Assembly (NCBI RefSeq): GCF_041200145.1
Contig: NZ_CP165734.1
Location: forward strand, 1,550,001 to 1,614,000
Length of the DNA: 64,000 nt
Source: Bradyrhizobium sp. LLZ17
GTDB lineage: Bacteria > Pseudomonadota > Alphaproteobacteria > Rhizobiales > Xanthobacteraceae
Direction: 5' to 3'
The translations under genes and the position numbers were made by a program. The notes beneath the pieces were generated by a model. It saw only the letters and a program-made list of their open reading frames with translations. It was not told where the DNA came from and did no database searches. Below, in pieces: positions 58,262-64,000 of the stretch (position 1 is the first letter of the stretch; every line of letters starts with the position of its first letter).

Positions 58262-58490
58262 CGTTCGCTTCGACGAACACACGATGTGGGTCGAATTGTC
58301 CGATGGAAGGACACTCGGGATCCCGCTCGCGTGGTTTCCGCGCCTGCTGCATGCAACGCCAGACGAACGCAACCAGGTCGAGCTCAGCCGCGTCGGCTTG
58401 CACTGGGAAGCGCTTGACGAAGACATTTCCATTGCTGGCCTGCTCGCCGGACGTGGAGACGTCACGCGAACAGCCGAACACGCGGCGTGA
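58242..58490 (+). CDS. DUF2442-domain protein
   Basis: 82 residues, start ATG 58242, overlapping the DUF4160 gene by 20 bp in another frame. It begins SVRFDEHTMWVELSDGRTLG and continues IPLAWFPRLLHATPDERNQV, the DUF2442 pattern (related to the NE0471 N-terminal domain fold). Translational coupling with the previous gene is likely. The function is unknown. Confidence 0.83.
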   Translation: MTISATSVRFDEHTMWVELSDGRTLGIPLAWFPRLLHATPDERNQVELSRVGLHWEALDEDISIAGLLAGRGDVTRTAEHAA

Positions 58491-58575
58491 CCCTGTCAGG
58501 CAACGGTAGCCGTAAGCGACTATCCATGAATGGCGGCCGAAACGCCGCCCTTTGTTGCGCTTGAATCCTGGTCTA

Positions 58576-58620
58576 GCTCGTAGGGATGGGTTTCGCTGCG
58601 CTCTACCCATCCTACGCGCT
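58576..58620. repeat. interspersed palindrome (GTAGGATGGGT family), short copy
   Basis: GTAGGGATGGGT on the left pairs with ACCCATCCTAC on the right around TTCGCTGCGCTCT. The same family occurs at 62524 and 63562 with longer loops. The remainder of the 244-bp gap has no gene. Confidence 0.85.
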
Positions 58621-58734
58621 GATTAAGTGCACACCCAATCAGCCGAATTGCCTTTGCGGTCGAGCCCTTCCCCCCTAAACTCCAGACACCCCGGCATGGG
58701 TTCCGACGGGCCCCGGTAGAAGCGGAGTCAAGTT

Positions 58735-59250
58735 ATGCCCAAACCGGAAAGCTTCCCGATCGAGAAGATTTTCGTTCCCACGAAAATGAAGAAGGCGCTC
58801 AAGCCCGAGGTCGTCGGGGAGATCGCGGAAAGCATTCTGGACATCGGACAACAGGCCCCTATTTCCGTTCGGATCGACGGAGACCGCCTCGTTCTGGTCG
58901 AGGGACTGCATCGGCTCGAAGCCTGCAAGGCGCTCGGCGAGACGACCATTCTCGGTGTCCTGGTCCCGGCCGAGCTTGCTCAACACAAACCGCAGCTGTC
59001 CGAACGGCCCGAAGTCGAGGCTGAGCGCATCAAGATGGCGCGATTGAAACAGTTGCGCCTCGAGAAGGAGGCCGCAGAGGCATCGACGGCCGCCTTGAAG
59101 AGCATCAACGCAACAGAATCGCCGCGAACCCCGTCGACGAAAGGCGTTCGCGACAATCCGAAGGCATCACCGGGACGGACTGCGAAATCGGCGCCGAAAA
59201 CATTGTCGGACTGGATCACGCAGCAAAAGGGCACCGGCGGCCGCTATTGA
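58735..59250 (+). CDS. ParB N-terminal-like nuclease/CTPase domain protein
   Basis: 171 residues, start ATG 58735. Residues ~5-85 form a ParB/Srx-like domain (FPIEKIFVPTKMKKALKPEV, IGQQAPISVRIDGDRLVLVE and GLHRLEACKALGETTI); the sequence GLHRLEA stands where ParB proteins have the GERRxxA motif that binds CTP. The HTH and dimerisation domains of chromosomal ParB are missing; the rest is a basic, Lys/Thr/Pro-rich tail. Stand-alone proteins of this kind are found on plasmids and near defence or transfer genes. The role here is unknown. Confidence 0.83.
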   Translation: MPKPESFPIEKIFVPTKMKKALKPEVVGEIAESILDIGQQAPISVRIDGDRLVLVEGLHRLEACKALGETTILGVLVPAELAQHKPQLSERPEVEAERIKMARLKQLRLEKEAAEASTAALKSINATESPRTPSTKGVRDNPKASPGRTAKSAPKTLSDWITQQKGTGGRY

Positions 59251-59634
59251 TGGCGGGCTCCAGAATTGCGGTGAGAGTGCACTAAACGCACCCTCGTCTT
59301 CTTGCGCCCCTACTCTCGCGCCCGACGAACCGCCTCCTCCAGTTTGATCCTCTGCTTGTCCCAGCGCGTGTCCTCCGCGCCGGCGCGTTCGTCCAGCGCG
59401 GCACCAGTCCCCACGGGCCCCCACAGCGCCGACTCAGCGAACCTGAACGCGCTCGTGCGCAGCGCAGCACGGTTCGGTCCCGTTTGCGTTGAGCGCTCGT
59501 GTTCCGAGCTCGAAAGCTGCTTCGAGTGAGCCCGCTCGGCTGACCAGCCCTCATGCCGCCCTCGGCAACTTCGGCAACCATTGCCTGTTTTTCCCGTTAT
59601 CCGCCCAGGCAAGCGAAATGAAAGGAGTGGTACG
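59251..59634. other. 384-bp intergenic region, possible gene remnant on the minus strand
   Basis: On the minus strand a frame ending at 59310 reads FRFAESALWGPVGTGAALDE and continues to VRRARE at its stop, which looks like genuine protein sequence, but no plausible start lies within the gap. I treat it as a possible decayed gene. Nothing else is recognised. Confidence 0.25.
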
Positions 59635-60047
59635 ATGAAGAAAATGGCAATGGTGGCGGCCATGGTCGGCGCTCTGGGCGTCAGCTCGGTTGCGACAACA
59701 TCGCCCGCCGAAGCTCATTGGCGAGGTGGGTGGGGGCCGGCCTCGCCGGCGGCCTGCTCGCCGGTGCGGTGATCGGCGGGCTCGCCTCCTCGGCGTATGC
59801 CTGGGGGCCGGGCTATGGCTACTACGACGGTCCAGGGTACTACGGCGCCGGATACTATGGCGGCCCATACGCTTACGACTATGGATACGATGCGCCCTAT
59901 CGCTGGGGTGGCGGCTACGCGACGACGACCTATTACACGGCGCCGGTTTCCTATGGCTATCGGTACCGTCGCGTCGTGAGGCCCGCGTATGCTTACTATG
60001 GGGGAGCCTATCCGGTCGTGCGTCACCGCTGGCATCGTCACTGGTGA
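59635..60047 (+). CDS. small Gly/Tyr-rich exported protein, frameshifted
   Basis: ATG 59635 follows AAAGGAG. Signal peptide MKKMAMVAAMVGALGVSSVA, cleavage likely after SPAEA. The first frame stops at 59770-59772; the next frame continues GAGLAGGLLAGAVIGGLASS and then tyrosine-glycine repeats (GPGYGYYDGPGYYGAGYYGG) to RHRWHRHW at TGA 60045-60047. One base is missing near 59726. Corrected length about 137 residues. Similar short proteins in Bradyrhizobium are annotated only as hypothetical; they may be surface structural proteins. Confidence 0.7.
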
Positions 60048-60485
60048 GACGAAAGCAAATATTGAGCTCAGGCCGCGCTGCGGAACGCGCGGCCATCTCG
60101 CTTCGGCCATCTCGCTTGGACGAGGCGCAAATGGTTGAGGTCACTCCCGTCCCGGCAGAGAAGTCGCGCCGCTTGAACGCCAGTCGTCGGCCGGGACGCT
60201 CCTCGGAGTCCTAGTGTTCGCCTTCGCCACCGCGAGGCATTTCAAAGGTCTCTGGAGCAGTTCGGATCGCTAGAACCGCGCGCAATTCCGCCTTGTCGCC
60301 AGACGCAAGCGGACGCTCCGAAACAGCGGTTCCAGTTCGGTCCAACTTCGGGCCACCCTCGTCAGCGTCCATTAAGCACAATCCAAAAACTAGCTCATAC
60401 GCGAAACTGCAACCTTTTGGTGTGATTCCGTTAAAGGGTGCCACGCTACCCATGCAATTGCAGATTGTTTGCATGGAATGCTGGA
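60048..60485. other. 438-bp intergenic region, no clear gene
   Basis: Minus-strand frame 60211-60507 (98 residues) overlaps the PAP2 start, has no ribosome site and no domain that I recognise. I see no hairpin or repeat of note. I conclude the stretch is non-coding or has decayed. Confidence 0.4.
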
Positions 60486-61443
60486 ATGCCCGTCCCGGAT
60501 CTCGCAAATGGGGTCTTCGATTTTGTCGCTTCGAACAAGGCCTCGCGCCGGGACAGAGACCTCGCGCCGGTTGGGTCAGGACGCAACGAGCGTGCGCTCT
60601 GGTTCATCATTGCCGCAGGCACGGCCGGTTTGCTGTTGGCGTGTCGCCTGTTCAACTTCAAAATCGCGCTCACAAGCGGTCTGCTGACGATCGTCACGAA
60701 CGCCGTTTTGCTCGGTGTCGCACGCCTGAGCAAAAAGCAGGGCTGGATGAAAATCTCCGGCTGGCTCACGGCGAGTGTGCTGATGAGCTTCGTGACGATT
60801 GTTCTGACGGCTCTGAGCTACGTGCTTGCGAGCACCAACCTGCCCCTGTGCGATGCCACGCTGATCTCGCTCGACCGGGCGATCGGCGTGGACTGGCCAA
60901 GCCTCGTCAGATCGATCATGCACCAGCAAACATTGATGTTCGTGCTCAATGTTGCCTATGCAAGCCTGCACTATCAATGCCCGCTGCTGGTGCCGGTGCT
61001 GTTCTTCATGGGCCAGCAAGAAAAAAGGCATGCAGTTCGCTCTCGCCTGGTCGATTGCGCTGGCCGCGACGGTCCTCATCTCACCGTTCACGCCTGCTTT
61101 GGGCGGCTATCTTCACTATCAACTCGAGCCTAGGGATTTTCCCGAGGTCCGCGTGGTCGCAGCCTGGTTGTTCGCCGCGCCCTTCCATGCCGTTCGCGAC
61201 GGCAGCTTGAATGTGATCGACCTCGCGACGCTCGACGGCATCATCACCTTTCCGAGCTTCCACGCCGCTGCGGCGGTTCTGATGGGGTGGCGCTGGCTTG
61301 CCGTACCATTGCTGCGTTGGCCCATGCTCGCGCTCAACGCCCTGATGCTGATATCGTCGGTCCCCGTCGGTGGCCACTACATTGTCGATGTGATCGCGGG
61401 CAGCCTGCTGGCGATCCTTTCGATCGCCGCTGTATTGTGGTGA
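60486..61443 (+). CDS. PAP2-superfamily phosphatase, membrane-bound, frameshifted
   Basis: Integral membrane phosphatase of the PAP2/BcrC type (phosphatidate, undecaprenyl diphosphate or inositol-lipid substrates). I choose ATG 60486 (MPVPDLANGVFD). At least six helices are seen. The frame breaks in a run of six A at 61021-61026: with five A, VLFFMGQQEKGMQFALAWSI reads through. The PAP2 motifs follow in the second frame: PSFHAAAAVLMGWRW (motif 2) and SVPVGGHYIVDVIAGSL (motif 3). Corrected length about 318 residues. The InsPase/PAP2 'AUR1-like' inositol group has similar topology. Confidence 0.82.
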
Positions 61444-61546
61444 TGGTGCACTTGTCTGGCATATCGATTGGCCTAATGAGTTGGATTAAACCGTCACCGG
61501 ATCTGGCTTTGCCTATCCCCGCGACTTGCAATACATAGGACCAACC

Positions 61547-62386
61547 ATGACCTCAGTGCTCCGCATCGCCGCTTTCTCGGACGGCAACAAAGACGGCAAT
61601 CCCGCCGGCGTCTGGATCGGCGAGGTCTTGCCGGATGCATCGCGGATGCAGGCGATCGCTGCGGATGTCGGGTTCGCCGAAACGGCCTTTGCCGCGCCGG
61701 AGGGCGAGGCGTGGCGCGTCCGCTACTTTTCGCCGTCGATGGAAGTGCCGTTCTGCGGGCATGCGACCATCGCATTGGGAGCGGCGCTGGCGCACCGCTA
61801 CGGCGATCGAGGCTTCGAGCTGCATTTGAACGACGCCGCCATTTCCGTTTCGGGCCGCCGCGACGGCAACACCATTGCGGCGGCGCTGCAATCGCCGCCG
61901 ACGCGCAGCGCGCCGGTCGATCCGTCGCTGCGTGACGCCCTGCTCGACCTGTTCGGCTACACCATCGCCGATCTCGACCCCAGAATCCCACCCGCCAGGA
62001 TTCACGCCGGTGCCGATCATGTCGTGCTCGCGCTGACCTCGCGCCAGGCGCTCGCACGCATGAATTACGATTTCGAACGCGGCCGCGCCCTGATGACAAA
62101 AGCAGGTCTGGTCACCGTCGCGCTGGTGAGCACGGAAACGCCGCAGCTGTTCCACGTCCGCAATGCCTTTGCCGCCGGCGGTCTCGTCGAAGATCCCGCG
62201 ACGGGTGCCGCCGCCGCCGCGTTCGCCGGATATCTGCGCGACCTCGGCTGGCCGCACGGCGGCGCCATCGATATCGTCCAGGGCGAAGACATGGGGTTCA
62301 AGTCGCTGATCCGCGCAGAGATCGGCGAGCCCGCCGGCAGCTCGATCCGCGTCTCGGGAACGGCACGCTTCATGGACGAAGCGTGA
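61547..62386 (+). CDS. PhzF-family isomerase-like protein
   Basis: 279 residues, start ATG 61547 after AGGACC. The diaminopimelate-epimerase-like fold shows GNPAGVWIGE (residues ~17-26), the catalytic Glu in VGFAETAFA and the binding segment MEVPFCGHATIALGAALAHR. The C-terminal half repeats the fold (VEDPATGAAAAAFAGYLRD). True phenazine PhzF needs the phz operon, absent here, so this is one of the many paralogues of unknown substrate. Confidence 0.9.
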   Translation: MTSVLRIAAFSDGNKDGNPAGVWIGEVLPDASRMQAIAADVGFAETAFAAPEGEAWRVRYFSPSMEVPFCGHATIALGAALAHRYGDRGFELHLNDAAISVSGRRDGNTIAAALQSPPTRSAPVDPSLRDALLDLFGYTIADLDPRIPPARIHAGADHVVLALTSRQALARMNYDFERGRALMTKAGLVTVALVSTETPQLFHVRNAFAAGGLVEDPATGAAAAAFAGYLRDLGWPHGGAIDIVQGEDMGFKSLIRAEIGEPAGSSIRVSGTARFMDEA

Positions 62387-62432
62387 CGTCGATTGGGAGA
62401 TTGACGCGGACGCTCTAGGCATCGGAGGTGCC

Positions 62433-62517
62433 GTAGCCCGGATGGAGCGCAGCGAAATCCGGGGCCAGTGCGCCTCGCGGCAACATCCCGGATTGCGCTT
62501 CGCTCCATCCGGGCTAC
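62433..62517. repeat. interspersed palindrome (GTAGCCCGGATGGAGCG family)
   Basis: GTAGCCCGGATGGAGCGCAG and the right end CTCCATCCGGGCTAC form the outer arms; AATCCGGG/CCCGGATT add an inner stem. It is directly followed by a GTAGGATGGGT-type element at 62524. Confidence 0.88.
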
Positions 62518-62523
62518 AGGTCC

Positions 62524-62609
62524 GTAGGATGGGTAGAGCGGAGCGAAGCCCATCGTGCTTTGCCTACGCGGAAACATGATGGGTTTCGCAAAGGCTCAAC
62601 CCATCCTAC
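62524..62609. repeat. interspersed palindrome (GTAGGATGGGT family)
   Basis: GTAGGATGGGT and ACCCATCCTAC are perfect outer arms, with further AGCGAAGCCCATC and GATGGGTTTCGC internal arms. Two different palindrome families thus lie in tandem after phzF-like. Confidence 0.88.
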
Positions 62610-62621
62610 GAGCTGTGCCCG

Positions 62622-62918
62622 TCAGTACTTTGGCGTTGTGCTCGTGCCCGTGGTTTGAGACTTTGTGCTCGTGCCGGTGGTTTGGCCAGGCGCGAAGTTG
62701 GACGCGCCGGCGCTGGTCTTTTTCGAAGCCGTCGCGTGGTGCGTCGCATGGTGCTTCTTGTGTCCAGGAGCGTAGCTGGAAGCGCCCGGCTCGCCCGTTT
62801 TAGAGCCCATTTGCTGCATCTCGTGGCCCGGCGTCTTGCCCGATACGCCCTGAGCAAACACGGCTGGTGCTGTTGCCATCAGAATAGCAGCAGAGAGCGC
62901 GATGATCTTCGATTTCAT
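62622..62918 (-). CDS. small exported protein of unknown function
   Basis: 98 residues, ATG 62918 after GGGAGGAGG. Signal peptide MKSKIIALSAAILMATAPAV (cleavage near FAQG). The mature part is Gly/Thr/His/Lys-rich with repeats APGHKKHHATHHATASKK and TTGTSTKSQTTGTST. Similar short exported proteins are frequent in Bradyrhizobium; no function is known to me. Confidence 0.75.
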   Translation of the reverse strand: MKSKIIALSAAILMATAPAVFAQGVSGKTPGHEMQQMGSKTGEPGASSYAPGHKKHHATHHATASKKTSAGASNFAPGQTTGTSTKSQTTGTSTTPKY

Positions 62919-63095
62919 GTCGTCCTCCTCCCGATAAAGCCCCCTTAGAGCAACGAAATGAGCCCAGCCCCCGTTCCCTGAATGAATGTCCATAATGGAC
63001 TGGCCGACGGATGGGGCGAAGCAGGATGCAAGCAGAAGTAAACCCCAAATCGCCTGACCTCCTCTTCGATCACCTGACGCCGATACACAAGAGCC

Positions 63096-63530
63096 ATGCC
63101 CAGGAATAGCGAGAGTCTGCTTGCTCGCCTTCGCAGCGTCCGGCGGGGCGCCTGGCGGCTGCGAAAGAAATTCGCGCGAGCACCGCGGATGGTTCGGATC
63201 GCCGGCAGCGTGGCGATCTTGTTTGCGGCCCTCGCGCTTCTCAACATCGTCTATCAAATGATCCGCAAGCCGACCGAGTTGTTCGTCCTTGTCGGCAACG
63301 CCCTCGACAAGGATCCATCGGAGAACTGGCGGCAATACGGGCCGCTGTTCCGCAAGCGAGAGGCAGGATCTGGGCGCCTTCATCCATCTGTGCGGCGCCG
63401 GTCCCGCCACAGCCTACGCGCGCCGCCGCTTTCGCATGATGCGCGGTGAGCGCTGCGGCGATCACCTCGTTGCAAGCTATTTCGCCAAGGTCAAAAGCGA
63501 TGAAGCGGCAGTTTCGGCGCCTTGCCGCGG
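63096..63530 (+). pseudogene. remnant of a lytic transglycosylase (SLT) domain protein
   Basis: ATG 63096 begins a basic N-terminus and a membrane anchor (VRIAGSVAILFAALALLNIV), then IRKPTELFVLVG and WRQYGPLF. From about 63355 another frame reads RQDLGAFIHLCGAGPATAYA and RCGDHLVASYFAKVK, which I recall as the C-terminus of SLT-domain proteins with the same N-terminus. The catalytic middle is absent, so roughly a third to a half of the gene has been deleted, and a further frame change lies near 63500. The end point of the decayed gene is approximate. Confidence 0.6.
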
Positions 63531-63561
63531 ATGACAGCAGTAGACGAGGGGTTTCGAAATC

Positions 63562-63656
63562 GTAGGATGGGTGGAGCGACTTGTCCGCCGTAGCTCGACG
63601 GAAGCGATATCCATCGATGCTGCGCGCGACGATCGCAAGAGCTCAACCCATCCTAC
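63562..63656. repeat. interspersed palindrome (GTAGGATGGGT family), long copy
   Basis: Outer arms GTAGGATGGGT and ACCCATCCTAC enclose a 73-bp loop containing TATCCATCGATG and TAGCTCGACGG segments. Third copy of the family in the last 6 kb. Confidence 0.85.
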
Positions 63657-63677
63657 GAGTTACGATCTACGTCCGCC

Positions 63678-64000
63678 TCACCGTATCTCGCTCATCGACA
63701 CCTTGGCGGCGATCCCGCTCAGCTCGGGCTCTTTCGACGCAAACTCCTCTTCGGACGATGAGCCTATCGAGACTTCGACCATCCTGCGCTTGACCTGTTC
63801 GCACGTCTTGCGGACGTCTTCGGTGAACAGCGCGCATTCTTCGATGCGCTTGAAAATCTTCCGTCCCTCTTCACGATACCCCGCCGCCGTTTCTCGCATG
63901 AAGGCAATCGCATCATGGACCTGGACTGTCAGCGCCTCGCATTTTTGCGCGGCGTCGATCAACTCGGTGCCCATCGCCTCGATCTCTTTTGCGGCGGACT
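63678..64000 (-). CDS. coiled-coil protein of unknown function, 5' end outside window
   Basis: The frame stops at 63678 and is open to the right edge. It could start at ATG 63974, but the helical, charged sequence continues upstream (SAAKEIEAMGTELIDAAQKC), so the real start probably lies beyond base 64000. The visible part is almost entirely alpha-helical with heptad-like spacing (VHDAIAFMRETAAGYREEGR). No domain is recognised; it resembles the tail of phasin-like or chemoreceptor-like helices only in composition. Confidence 0.6.
   Translation of the reverse strand, partial: SAAKEIEAMGTELIDAAQKCEALTVQVHDAIAFMRETAAGYREEGRKIFKRIEECALFTEDVRKTCEQVKRRMVEVSIGSSSEEEFASKEPELSGIAAKVSMSEIR

Noticed and set aside
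60211..60507. 98-residue minus-strand frame before the PAP2 gene
   Set aside because: It overlaps the PAP2 start, has no ribosome site and resembles no family I know.

Overview
The window is a GC-rich alphaproteobacterial chromosome segment, most likely from Bradyrhizobium or a close relative in the Nitrobacteraceae. The evidence is gene content and order: prfB-mrcA-amiC beside rne; a peptidase-DsbA-aroQ-accB-accC-aat-DUF2155 block; an NDUFA12 complex I subunit; DUF1236 and BA14K secreted proteins; B12-dependent NrdJ; and short interspersed palindromes of the type common in rhizobial genomes. I saw no rRNA, tRNA, CRISPR array, phage module or transposase.

Layout. 1-7.1 kb: an AsmA/DUF3971-type envelope protein (cut by the left edge), divergent from a Bcp-type peroxiredoxin, then an M23 peptidase and a Leu/Ile/Val-type ABC binding protein. 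7.4-18 kb: a small secreted protein, a 3-hydroxyisobutyrate-dehydrogenase-type enzyme, then the housekeeping block prfB, mrcA, amiC and rne. 18-24.7 kb: a cupin-HTH regulator divergent from an amidase-MFS-FAD oxidoreductase operon, and an HTH regulator divergent from an SDR. 24.7-28 kb: dctA, bioY and an aminotransferase. 28-39 kb: M48 protease, DsbA-like protein, DUF1236 protein, aroQ, accBC, a three-gene two-component module, aat and DUF2155. 39.3-47.9 kb: an accessory stretch (esterase, SBF-like transporter, ampR/class A beta-lactamase, VOC protein, DUF1801, hydrolase, 2H phosphoesterase, GlxA/DJ-1 pair) that separates DUF2155 from NDUFA12. 48.4-58 kb: NDUFA12, BA14K protein, a second two-component pair, EamA transporter and nrdJ. 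58-64 kb: DUF4160/DUF2442 pair, ParB-like protein, small secreted proteins, PAP2 phosphatase, PhzF, a decayed transglycosylase and a gene fragment at the right edge.

An important caveat runs through the window. At least fourteen genes are broken by single-base (occasionally two-base) indels, including the essential prfB (twice), rne and probably amiC and mrcA. Since RF2 and RNase E cannot plausibly be dead, most of these look like consensus errors in the sequence, not biology. I give the full gene span where I can join the two frames by eye. One frameshift is different: prfB also carries the classical programmed +1 site. The most unusual biology I see is a roughly 70-residue His/Asp-rich tract inside the S1-domain insertion of RNase E.
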